Shown here: positions 25,880-35,720 of the stretch, in pieces | Layout: every line of letters begins with the position of its first letter | How positions within the stretch are numbered: the first letter of the stretch is position 1 | DNA from: Siphonodentalium dalli | Taxonomy: Eukaryota > Mollusca > Scaphopoda > Gadilida > Siphonodentaliidae | Reading direction: 5' to 3' | Assembly (NCBI GenBank): GCA_032622095.1 | Contig: CP136067.1 | Location: 92,928,707 to 92,992,706, forward strand | DNA length: 64,000 nucleotides | Position numbers and translations under genes: made by a program | Notes under the pieces: generated by a model | The model's input: the letters and a program-made list of their open reading frames with translations, nothing else | Told to the model about the DNA's origin: nothing | The model's database searches: none

Positions 25880-26525
25880 AAGACCAACTGAGCAAGTGAG
25901 GAGAGGGGGAAATAGCAATGGGGCAAGTGAGGAGAGGGAAAGAGGAAGTGAGCAAGTGAAAAAGAGCAAATGAGCAAGTGAGGAGAGGGAAAAGAGCAAG
26001 TGAGCAAGTGAAAAAGAGCAAAAGAGCAAACGACCAAGGGAAAAAAGAGCAAGTGAGCAAGTGAAAAAGAGCAAAAGAGCAAGGGGAAAAGAGCAAGTGA
26101 GCAAGTGAGGAGAGGGAAAAAGAGCAAGTGAGGAGAGGGGAAAAAGAGCAAGTGAGCAATTGAGGAGAGGGGAAAAAGAGCAAGTGAGCATGTGGGGAGG
26201 GGGAATAAGAGCAAGTGAGCAAGTGAGGTGATGGGAAAAGAAAAGAGCAAATTAGCAAGTGGGGAGAGGGCAAAAGAGCAAGTGAGCAAGAGGAAAAGAG
26301 CAAAAGAGCAAGGGAAAAAGAGCAAGTGAGGAGAGGGAAAAAGAGCAAGTGAGAAGAGGGAAAATGAGCAAGTGAGCATGTGGGGAGAGGGAATAAGAGC
26401 AAGTGAGCAAGTGAGGTGAGGGGAAAAGAGCAAGTGAGGAGAGGGAATAAGAGCAAGTGAGCAAGTGAGGTGAGGGAAAAAGAGTGAGTGAGCAAATGAG
26501 GAGAAGGAAAAAGAGCAAGTCAACC
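25880..26525. repeat. GAGCAAGTGAGG minisatellite, left arm
   Basis: Degenerate repeats of GAGCAAGTGAGCAAGTGAGG and GAGAGGGAAAAA. All three frames of the complementary strand stay open for 200 or more codons only because the unit lacks stops (LLTCSFSLSSLAH-like peptides), so these are not genes. Confidence 0.85.
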
Positions 26526-27250
26526 ATCTTGGCTCCCACCCCAATATGAATATATAACGAAGTCGATAATAACAGTTTGATGAAGTTTATTAAAATTTAA
26601 TCATCGTCTGACTCTTCAACCTTTAGATTTATTTCCAAGAGTTTCTTGAATTTTCTCATGGCTTCATCCGCAGCCCATTCATTATTATATCCGAGTTTTG
26701 TCAGCTTGACCATTTTCTTCATGATAGTGTTATGTATGGGCGATGTTTTCAATCGATGCTGGTATACTATCAATCGTCTGTAACTTTTGAGAAAGAGTTC
26801 AAAATCTGTGTCGATGCATTCTAGTTGAGCTTTTCCTCGGCCTCTTCCGGCATGCTCTCTTCTTTAGGATAGGATGGATAGGATATTTTATTTCAATATA
26901 CATATAATAATTAATACATAATACATTTGACAAATATTGTAATGTATATTCGAGGGGGTGGCATAGTCAGGCTAGACTGTCTTACTGTCACCCCCTTAGA
27001 GATGAATAAATGTTAACATATATAGGCGGTCAAGATTTATTGTACAATGCACGGCTATGAAATTATGTATTACATAATGGTTGCATTTATAGGATTATAT
27101 AATTATATAATGGAGGGTATACGTATATATAAATCGTGTATTGGTTACTCGATGGTTTGTCTCTTTCTTGTCAGTGTCATGTTCTTTGGAAGTCGAGTAG
27201 GAGTGTGCTGAGTGAGGTTGTAGATTGCGATATATGTACGGGAGGTTACA

Positions 27251-29185
27251 CTATTGACGAGCTACCACACAGTCGGGACATCTTTGATTGTTGCATTTAA
27301 TTGTTGCAGCATATTTTTTAATGCAATCGGCATGTACACGGCGTTTGAATGTGTGTCTGGATTGGTATGATGTAAATTCATTATCCAAGTTGTTCCATGT
27401 AGTTGGATAAGAATGGAATGGTAGTTGTTGGGACCAAGATGTTCTTGGTTTTTTTAAAAATAGTGGGTGCTTTTGCCGGGTGTCTGGTCCGTTTTTGCGT
27501 TTGGTAAACATGTCGGTGAATGATTCTATTAAGCGCATATGATACCAATCATGCATGAAAACAGCCGCTTGGACTTTGTGGATGTCGTATATTTTGAGAA
27601 TATTTTCTTTTTTAAAAAGAGGTTCTGTGTGGCTTCTATATTTTTTATTACATAAAACTCGTATCGCGCGTTTTTGAAGCATGAAAATTTTTTTGACCGC
27701 AGGGACGTGTCCCCATATTTGAACACCGTAGACAAGATGGCTTTGTATTAGAGCATAGTATAATGTTTTAAGTGCGCTACCAGGAAAGAAGTGTTTAACT
27801 TTATTGATGTGGTATATGGCATTCACCATTTTAGAACAAACAGAGGACACATGTTTTTTGAAAGTCAGGTTTTCATCAATATGGATTCCTAAGAATTTTG
27901 TGGAGGATTCGTGCTCAAGATTTCCTATCTTTTTTAGTTCTGTATTATTCAAGTAAACTTTTATAAAGTTCCATTTGTCATCATTGTTCTCTGGGTGTAT
28001 TAGCATATAGTTGCTTTTTTTAGTATTGATCACTAACTTATTGCTACAGCACCAAGCAAATATGTTGCGTAACTCATTATTCACATAACTTTCTACAAGG
28101 ATGCCATTTTTTCCACCAGTTACTAGAGTAGTATCGTCCGCGTATGATAAGATATCCATGGTTGTCGAATTTGACATATCGTTAACGTAAATTAAGAAAA
28201 TTATCGGTCCGAGAATTGATCCCTGTGGCACTCCACACGTCACTTCCGTTAAATTAGATTTGTTACCATTGAGTTCAACATATTGCCTTCTATTTTGCAG
28301 ATAACTCTGAAACCATGAATATGCTGTGCCTCGTATGCCATAGTGATCTAGTTTATGAAGTAAAATATCGTGGTTTATCGTGTCAAATGCTTTTGAGAGG
28401 TCGAGAAATAGAGCTAAAGTTGAGTCTCTTGTCATTTTGTCATTATTTGAGACAACTTGATCGAGGAGGTGTAATACAGGATGGAAAGTTGAATGACGAG
28501 GGCGGAAGCCGTATTGGTGTTTATAGAGTATGTTTTGTTCATTTAAAAAGTCTAGTAATCGTTTATGCATTATTTTTTCGAGGATTTTAGAGATAGCTGG
28601 AAGAATGCTGATAGGTCTGTAGTTGGAAATTTCATGAGTGGTAGTATTTTTAGGGATTGGGACTACTTTAGAAATTTTCATTTTGTTAGGGACTATTCCA
28701 TGCTTTAAGGACAAGTTAAAAATATGCAACAATGCTGGCGCTATCTCCTCAATTGTTTCCTTGATAAGTTTAGTTGATATACCATTGAAATCCCTTGATA
28801 CTTTCCCAGTCATAGAGAAACATGTGAGGATGATCTCCTGTATAGACGTCGGAATTATTTTGAAATTTATGTCGTCTGGTTTGCGGTTATGGAGAAATTC
28901 TGTAAAATGAGAGTCATTTTCATGTTCATTGAGTTGGCTAGTTTCCCGCCCAATTTTTGAGAAAAAGTCATTGAACTTTTCCGATATGAGTTTGGAATTT
29001 TCAAGTTCTATTCCGTTTTCGGTAAAGGTCTTGGGGTTATTATTTGTGTTTACATTTATTTTCAATGCACCCTTAAGTATTTCCCATGTTTTCTTTAAGT
29101 TATTTTTATTTACTTCTAAGATATTTGTGTAGTATATATTTTTACTCCTTCTGATTAGTTTATTATATAGGGTACGATAACTCAA
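27251..29185 (-). pseudogene. LINE-A reverse transcriptase and C-terminus
   Basis: 644 open codons. RT motifs in order: YRPISILPAISKILE, FRPRHSTFHPVLHLLDQV, LFLDLSKAFDTINHDILLHKL, GVPQGSILGPIIFLIYVNDM, and the catalytic YADDTTLVTGG with both aspartates intact. The C-terminus has a Cys cluster (CNNQRCPDC). The frame is offset by one base from the upstream endonuclease: near 29196 the reading ...PRKR-T-stop must shift to continue NVNKYLSYR. That means a one-base deletion in what was a single polyprotein. Otherwise the domain looks recently intact. Confidence 0.9.
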
Positions 29186-29193
29186 ATATTTAT

Positions 29194-30387
29194 TTACGTT
29201 CGTTTCCGTGGGTTATTCAATTTGCGTAAATATAACTGATTTTTAACAATACTTGACTTAATCAATCCAGATGTCATCCAAGGTTCGCGTTTTATGAATT
29301 TTTTGGGTATATGTCGACTTTTGATGGGGAAAGCTAGTTCATATGCATTCATATATATATCTAAGAAGATTTGATATGCTTGGTCGACACTTCTACAGGA
29401 TGTAACGGAGTCAAAGGTACAAGAATTTAAAAGATTTTTGAATCTAATTATATTATCAGGACTAAAACTTCTTTGGTTAGTGATAGTTTCATTATTATTG
29501 GGGCTGTTTTGTCTCTTTTGGTTAGATTCGGAATAAAATATGCCGAAGTGATCGGAAACGTCGCATGTGATTATGCCAGATTTACATTCGCCTTGTAGGT
29601 TATTGGTATATATATTATCGATGAGAGTTGCTGAATGATCAGTCATTCGAGTAGGTTTAGTTATCCTTGGCACGAATCCTCTTGTGAAAATGTTATTTAT
29701 GAAGTCATTCGTTTTTGTATGCGAGTTGAAATTGAGTAGGTCAATATTAAAGTCTCCTGATATATATGATTTGTGGTTATTAATTTTTTCTAGAATATCG
29801 TCGAATTTTTTTAAAAATTGATCAATGTTGGCCTTTGGTGCGGTATTTGGTCTGTAAACGCAGCCGATTATCCGAGAGTCATTTTTTCCTGGGTTAATTT
29901 CCACGAATATTGTTTCTATTACGTGTGGAATAAATTCACTAAGGTCGGGTCGATTTTTATAGTGAATGGAATCTTTTATGTAAAGGCACACACCACCTCT
30001 ACCATCATCGTCATCAGCTCTACACTTGAATTCCATAGGGTGATATCCCGGTATTTGAAAGTGCGATGCTTGTCGTATTTTAAATGTTTCAGTTAAAGCA
30101 ATAACGTCGAATGAATTATTATTAGACTTTAAGTCGCATAGGAGATTACACAAAGAATCGAAATTTGCATTGATGCTTCGACAGTTGAGGCTGAATACTG
30201 AAAATTTTGGTTTTTTATTTGATTGATCTATAGTGTGAGATGGTGAAATGTATCCACATTCATTGCAAGTATTAATAGCAGAATTTAAATAGTCGTCATT
30301 TTCCTGTTCCGCTTCGTTCCATTTCATTGTAAAGTTATATTTATCAGAATCCCGAACCTCACTCAGATTTATGTTATGTGTAGCCAT
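29194..30387 (-). pseudogene. LINE-A apurinic-type endonuclease domain
   Basis: 397 codons. Endonuclease motifs: FSVFSLNCRSINANF, IALTETF, CLYIKDSIHYKNRPDL, IIGCVYRPN, YISGDFNIDLL, TLIDNIYTN, and VSDHFGIFYS with the catalytic SDH. The final residues (EPWMTSGLIKSSI) are the usual linker into RT. The stop at 29194 results from the frameshift described for the RT part, so together they form one broken ORF2. Confidence 0.9.
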
Positions 30388-31829
30388 GAATACGACCTAT
30401 AATGGAATGGATGAAATGTATGCCCTCCACTTCAGAATGAATTAAAGATGCAAGCATGAATATGCATAGTCCGTGCATTGTTACTAGATCTAACCGTGAT
30501 ATGATGTACATATTATTTTAATGATGTGTTGTATTCGGCGGGTATATGTTTCTGGTAAGTCCTCGAGTACGAATCAATGATTCAATAGACGGTCAATTAA
30601 CATTTCAAGTTCCGCTTGTTATTTTCTCATGAAAGTATTGCCAAAAAGTGCATATATGTGACTTGACGTGTATGCTATCTAATTGACCCGCAACGAGGAC
30701 TTACGTCATAGTAGAAATAGATAACTCCATAATATACGAGGTATATATATAGACCTATATGGTTAAATGTATGAGTGTGGGCCAATATGTTGAAAATACA
30801 TGAACAAGAACCTATAATTAATAAAACATGAAGATTCATAAATGAATGTACATGTATGGTACACCGACTTCTGATTATATTTGACAAAGCATAATTTGAT
30901 TTCAAAAGAAATCTAAATTCATGAATAATTCGTCTTAATAGAGTTGACTTGATTGTGCTCGGAATGTTTTGGACCTGACTGTACTGTCACAACATGACCT
31001 AATTCAATAATAATAAATGTCAAGGTCAATTTGATGACCTCGGATTCGTGAAATATCGGAGTCGTCTTGTGTGCAAGAAACTTGAAGACATCACATTTGA
31101 GCTATTCTCATTTCTTATAAACGTTATTCGGAGTTTACATTCATTCAGACAGTTTGTGGAAATGTCAGGCATTTGTTGCACAAACAGTTTTATAGTGTCT
31201 ATGAATATATTTGAGTGGAGTCGACTAAAACTAAAACACGTGGTGGCTACAATATCAGAATATGCCTCCAGTGCATGCGATTAACCCATTGACTCAGTAT
31301 TCTGTAGGATGGCAAACATCATTCCCTGACCACTCTTCCATCGCTTCCGCACCGTTGCTAACGAGTTGAAACATACTTTTGAATGTATCCATCTCGTTGA
31401 CACATTTCGCAGCTTTCTTACAGCCGATTACCGCACTACTACCGGCGAAGCTATTATCTGACGAATCTGATATAATTTCCTGTTCATCTTCGTCGGAATC
31501 TATATCCGTTTCTAGATCATACTCAGTATCTTCGTATTGACTGAATACATCGTTCTTCGACGGTGTTCCTGATATAACTTCGTGTTTACCATTCTTAGCT
31601 GATATCATTTCCCGTTCATCTTCGTCCGAATCTATATCCTTTTCTCGACCATACGCATTATCTTCGTATCGGCCGAAGGTGTCGTTATTCGATGATGTTC
31701 CTGACACAACTCCGTGTTTACTATTCTTATGTCTTTGTAGATTGTAGTTCGTCGATAATATCTTCCCGCACAAATGGCACCCGTGCATTGTCTCGAATTA
31801 TGGGAAGAACTATCGTCCTTATACGAGCG

Positions 31830-31935
31830 AAAAGATGAGCGAATATGATGTGGTATTATAAACTCACGCGTTCGTACCTCTGTTTTTCGTTTAGAGTTAT
31901 TGTTCTTAGGTAAAAACAAATTGGCGGCCCCCTGT
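31830..31935 (-). promoter_or_regulatory. promoter-like module before left zinc-finger gene
   Basis: On - it reads GCCGCCAATTTG...AATAACTCTAAACG...GAGGTACGAACGCGTGAG...TTTATAATACC, ending about 40 bp before the ATG at 31788. The same module stands before the right-arm copies at 34258 and 33432. It includes a TATA-like TTTATAATA. Confidence 0.55.
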
Positions 31936-32038
31936 CACCGTCCTTGGTAGGGATTGATTAATCGAGTGATAATTTAATGAGCGTTTGTATATGACGCGTA
32001 TAAGGTCAAATGAATAACGAACATACGTACATGAATTA

Positions 32039-32416
32039 TTATTTAATCAAAATTTCATCAAATTGCCCGTGCAACACGTATCGCATAGCATAATACGATT
32101 CTTGATTGTCGTGACTGAACGAGCACGGTGTGAACTCAGTCCAGTCGGGTATTGTCTCTGAAATATCACTCTTTAGTTCACATAAATTCTGGAATTCTTG
32201 AACAGTCAAACAGATTCCACGTTTCGACGGTTTCATCACGTCTTCCATAGTTTTATAATAGTCTCGTATATGCACCATCTGAAAATATTGACTATAGCAT
32301 AAAAATGTCTTATTCCCGATATGAAATTCAGCAGATTTCCCCTCTGTTATAGCCGAGTGCATATCACCAGTGAATGAGCAAAAGTTATACCAGCGATTCT
32401 TGTCCATAGACATTCC
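32039..32416 (-). pseudogene. PC4-like protein, left-arm copy, 5'-truncated
   Basis: Matches the right-arm gene from the GMSMDKNRWYNFC segment to the C-terminus. It keeps the C-terminal frame that is shifted in the right copy (YAMRYVLHGQFDEILIK before the stop). Its 5' part, including the first PC4-like strand region and the promoter module, is replaced at about 32416 by minisatellite. As a result one continuous frame of about 440 codons runs from minisatellite into PC4. Each arm therefore keeps a different piece of the gene. Confidence 0.7.
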
Positions 32417-33371
32417 TGACATAAAGAGCAACTGAGCAAGTGAAGAAAGGGAAAAAGAGCAAGTGAGGAAGAAGAGCAACTGATCAATGTGGGAACAGAG
32501 CAAGTGATGAGAGGAAAAAAGAGCAAGTGAACAATAGGGGAGAGGGAAAAAGAGCAAGTGAGCAATATGGGTTGGAGAAGAAAAAAAGCAAGTGAGCAAT
32601 AGGGGAGAGGAAGAAACGCGAGTGAGCAACAGGGGAATGTGCAAGTGGGGGAGGGGAATAGAACAAGTGAGCATAGGGGAGGGGAAGAAGAACAACTGAG
32701 CAATAGGGAACAGAGCAACTGAGCAAGTGAGGAGATGGCAAAAGAGCAAGTGAGCAATATGGGAGAGGGAAAAGAGCAAGTGAGCAATAAGGGAGGAGAA
32801 AAGAGCAACTGAGCAAGTAAGGAGAGGGAAAGAGAACAAGTTAGCAACAGGGGAGGGAATGAGAGCAACTGTGGGAATATGGGGAGAGGGGAAAAGAGCA
32901 AGTGAGCAATAGGGGGAGAGGGGAAAAGAGCAAGTGAGCAATATGGAGATGGAAAAAAAAGCAAGTGAGCAATAGGGGAGGGGGAAGAAGAGCAAGTGAG
33001 CAATATGGGAATGAGCAAGTGAGGAGAGGGGAATAGAGCAAGTGAGCAATAGGGGAGAGGGGGTGAGCAAGTGAGCAATATGGGGAGGGGGAAAGCAAGT
33101 GAGCAATAGAGGAGGGGGAAGAAAAGCACGTGAGCAATAGGGGAATGAGCAAGTGAGGAGATGGAATAGAGCAAGTGAGCAATAGGGGAGGGAAAAAGAA
33201 CAACTGAGCAATAGGGGAAAAAGAGCAACTGAGCAAGTGAGGAGAGTGGAAAGAGAGCAAATGAGCAATAGGTGAAGTGGAAAAAGAGAAAATGAGCAAG
33301 ATAGGATAGGGGAAAAGAGCAAGTAAGCAATAGGGGAGAGGGGAAAAGAGCAACTGAGCAAAAAGAGTCTT
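32417..33371. repeat. GAGCAAGTGAGCAATAGGGG minisatellite, centre-left
   Basis: Variant of the arm minisatellite with AGCAATAGGGGAGAGG units. It has no counterpart at the mirror position in the right arm, making the centre of the element asymmetric. Long frames on - (up to 440 codons) are artefacts of the unit. Confidence 0.85.
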
Positions 33372-33429
33372 AAAAAACGGACGATCCCCCCTTACGAAAG
33401 AAAACCCCACGCCGAAAAAGGGGAGGGGA

Positions 33430-33530
33430 GGGGGCCGCGCGCGCCAATTTTTTTTTACATAAGAACAATAACTCTAAAAGAAAAATTGAGGTACGGACGC
33501 ATCGAGTTTATATAATACCGCACCGCACTC
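33430..33530 (+). promoter_or_regulatory. promoter-like module before right PC4-like gene
   Basis: GCGCGCCAATTTTTTTTTACATAAG, AATAACTCTAAAAG, GAGGTACGGACGCATCGAG and TTTATATAATACCGCACC follow the same order as at 34258-34350. TATATAA lies about 100 bp before the start of the open PC4 frame. Confidence 0.55.
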
Positions 33531-33598
33531 TCTAGAATTAGAAATGAAACGTGTCTGGAACACGTTAATATTATGCATTTTGATTGGTTGAAAATTAG

Positions 33599-34144
33599 AA
33601 TAAACGCGAGTTCATTACACAATATATTCATTACTGCAGAAACCTTAAGATATGGAAGGAAAAAAGTTCAGCCATCAACTGGGGAAGTCAAATTTTCGCA
33701 AATGTCAGCGAATTTAAAGGCAAAATACGTATTGATATACGTAGTTGGGTTGATGGATTATATCCGGGACTTAAAGGAATGTCTATGGACAAGAATCGCT
33801 GGTATAACTTTTGCTCATTCACTGGTGACATGCAATCGGCTATAACAGAGGGGAAATCTGCTGAATTTCAAATCGGGAATAAGACATTTTTATGCTATAG
33901 TCAATATTTTCAGATGGTGCATATACAAGACTATTATAAAACTATGGAAGACGTGATGAAACCGTCGAAATGTGGAATCTGTTTGACTGTTCAAGAATTC
34001 CAGAATGTATGTGAACTAAAGAGTGACATTTCAGAGACAATACCCGACTGGACTGAGTTCACACCGTGCTCGTTCAGTCACGACAATCAAGAATCGTATA
34101 TGCTATGCGATACGTGTTGCACGGGCAATTTGATGAAATTTTGA
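33599..34144 (+). pseudogene. tandem PC4-like (p15 coactivator) protein, right-arm copy
   Basis: The frame opens after a TAG at 33596 and runs 182 codons; the first ATG in frame is only at 33773, so the true start is unclear or lost. The first PC4-like unit reads EFKGKIRIDIRSWVDGLYPG then LKGMSMDKNRWYNFC, matching the family pattern (basic beta strand, D-I-R, P-x-K-K-G-I-x-L, then x-W). The second unit reads GNKTFLCYSQYFQMVHIQDYY then KPSKCGICLTVQEFQNVCELK. PC4 domains bind single-stranded DNA and act in transcription. The C-terminus is shifted by a one-base loss near 34100 relative to the left copy. The family call rests on motif shape only. Confidence 0.6.
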
Positions 34145-34257
34145 TTAAATAATAATTCATGTACGTATGTTCGTTATTCATTTGACCTTATACGCGTCAT
34201 ATACAAACGCTCATTAAATTATCACTCGATTAATCAATCCCTACCAAGGACGGTGAC

Positions 34258-34400
34258 AGGGGCCGCCAATTTGTTTTTACCTAAGAGCAATAACTCTAAA
34301 CGAAAAATAGAGGTACGAACGCGTGAGTTTATAATACCACACCATATTCGCTCATCTTTTCGCTCGTATAAGGACGATAGTTCTTCCCATAATTCGAGAC
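34258..34400 (+). promoter_or_regulatory. promoter-like module before right zinc-finger gene
   Basis: CGCCAATTTGTTTTTACC, AATAACTCTAAACG, GAGGTACGAACGCGTGAG and TTTATAATACCACACC, ending just before the ATG at 34402. Near-identical to the left-arm module and clearly related to the one at 33430, so both element genes share one upstream block. Confidence 0.55.
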
Positions 34401-34401
34401 A

Positions 34402-35025
34402 ATGCACGGGTGCCATTTGTGCGGGAAGATATTATCGACGAACTACAATCTACAAAGACATAAGAATAGTAAACACGGAGTTGTGTCAGGACCATCATCG
34501 AATAACGACACCTTCGGCCGATACGAAGATAATGCGTATGGTCGAGAAAAGGATATAGATTCGGACGAAGATGAACAGGAAATTATATCAGATTCGTCAG
34601 ATAATAGCTTCGCCGGTAGTAGAGCGGTAATCGGCTGTAAGAAAGCTGCGAAATGTGTCAACGAGATGGATACATTCAAAAGTATGTTTCAACTCGTTAG
34701 CAACGGTGCGGAAGCGATGGAAGAGTGGTCAGATAAAGTTGATCAATTAATGAAAGAAGAGAGCATGCCGGAAGAAGAAGCCGAGGAAAAAGCTCAACTA
34801 GAATGCATCGACACAGATTTTGAACTCTTTCTCAAAAGTTACAGACGATTGATAGAATACCAGCATCGATTGAAAACATCGCCCATACATAACACTATCA
34901 TGAAGAAAATGGTCAAGCTGACAAAACTCGGATATAATAATGAATGGGCTGCGGATGAAGCCATGAGAAAATTCAAGAAACTCTTGGAAATAAATCTAAA
35001 GGTTGAAGAGTCAGACGATGATTAA
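34402..35025 (+). CDS. C2H2 zinc-finger/acidic protein of the palindromic element
   Basis: 207 codons, intact. Residues 4-25 form one classical C2H2 finger (C-x2-C-x12-H-x4-H: CHLCGK...RHKNSKH). An acidic serine-rich linker follows (residues 40-70, SDEDEQEIIS). The C-terminal half is helical and charged (EEEAEEKAQLE, DTDFELFLKSYRRLIEYQHRL, MKKMVKLTKLGYN). It ends VEESDDD, with AATAAA six bases past the stop at 35031. A single finger plus acidic tail suggests a DNA-binding regulator or structural protein of the element; I do not recognise the family. This is the only intact frame of the element, and its mirror copy is broken by LINE-A. Confidence 0.75.
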   Translation: MHGCHLCGKILSTNYNLQRHKNSKHGVVSGPSSNNDTFGRYEDNAYGREKDIDSDEDEQEIISDSSDNSFAGSRAVIGCKKAAKCVNEMDTFKSMFQLVSNGAEAMEEWSDKVDQLMKEESMPEEEAEEKAQLECIDTDFELFLKSYRRLIEYQHRLKTSPIHNTIMKKMVKLTKLGYNNEWAADEAMRKFKKLLEINLKVEESDDD

Positions 35026-35084
35026 ATTTTAATAAACTTCATCAAACTGTTATTATCGACTTTGTTATATATTTATATTGGGGT

Positions 35085-35720
35085 GACTTGCTCTTTTTCC
35101 TTCTCCTCATTTGCTCACTCACTCTTTTTCCCTCACCTCACTTGCTCACTTGCTCTTATTCCCTCTCCTCACTTGCTCTTTTCCCCTCACCTCACTTACT
35201 CACTTGCTCTTATTCCCTCTCCCCGAATGCTCACTTGCTCTTTTTCCGCTCTCCTCACTTGCTCACGTGCTCTTTTCCCCTTGCTCTTTTCCTCTTTTCC
35301 TCTTGCTCACTTGCTCTTTTTTCCTTGGCCGTTTGCTCTTTTGCTCTTTTTCACTTGGTCACTTGCTCTTTTGCCCTCTCGTCACTTGCTAATTTGCTCT
35401 TTTCTTTTTCACTCACCTCACTTGCTCACTTGCTCTTATTCCCCCTCCCCACATGCTCACTTGCTCTTTTTCCCCTCTCCTCACTTGCTCACTTGCTCTT
35501 TTCCCTCTCCTCACTTGCTCTTTTTCCCTCTCCTCACTTGCTCACTTGCTCTTTTCCCCTTGCTCTTTTGCTCTTTTTCCCTTGCTCACTTGCTCTTTTT
35601 CCCTGGGTCGACTTGTTCATTTGCTCTTTTTCACTTGCTCACTTCTTCTTTCCCTCTCCTAACTTGCCCATTTGCTCTTTTCCCCTCTCCTCTCTTGCTC
35701 AGTTGGTCTTTCTCCACTAT
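35085..35720. repeat. minisatellite, right arm
   Basis: Inverted counterpart of 25880-26525 (CTCACTTGCTCTTTTTCCC units). Open frames of 217-220 codons here are repeat artefacts. Confidence 0.85.

Larger units (their letters stand above)
26867..31326 (-). mobile_element. LINE-A, CR1/L2/Jockey-like non-LTR retrotransposon
   Basis: A near-complete element nested in the left arm of the palindromic element. The 3' end at 26867 finishes in short repeats (TATCCTATCCATCCTATCCT on -). The junction shows loss of about 20 bp of target rather than a target duplication. The coding part covers 27251-30387. About 940 bp upstream (30388-31326) hold no recognisable ORF1 and may be the 5' UTR. Confidence 0.85.
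26599..31788 (-). pseudogene. C2H2 zinc-finger/acidic protein, left-arm copy, split by LINE-A
   Basis: The 5' part is 31327-31788 and the 3' part 26599-26866, together matching the intact copy at 34402-35025. LINE-A lies between them and about 20 bp of the gene are missing at the junction. The N-terminus keeps the finger (CHLC...HKNSKH). Compared with the right-arm copy it has an extra internal repeat of about 44 residues in the acidic linker (a second SDEDE block), so the two arms have diverged independently. The 3' end is followed by AATAAA (TTTATT at 26586-26591 on +). Confidence 0.75.

Noticed and set aside
25827..26544. Overlapping open frames of 115-227 codons on -
   Set aside because: They lie within a stop-free minisatellite; all three frames are open and give the same low-complexity LLTCSF-type peptides.
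28315..29132. Open frames of 67-91 codons on + within LINE-A
   Set aside because: Antisense shadows of the reverse transcriptase frame.
32347..33410. Open frames of 189-327 codons on -
   Set aside because: Same minisatellite artefact. Only the PC4-like end of the 440-codon frame (32039-32416) has real homology.
33371..33430. Two separate elements inserted head to head rather than one palindrome
   Set aside because: No CTGATGATACC end or AGGTCA block occurs at the centre, as would be expected if two complete elements met there.
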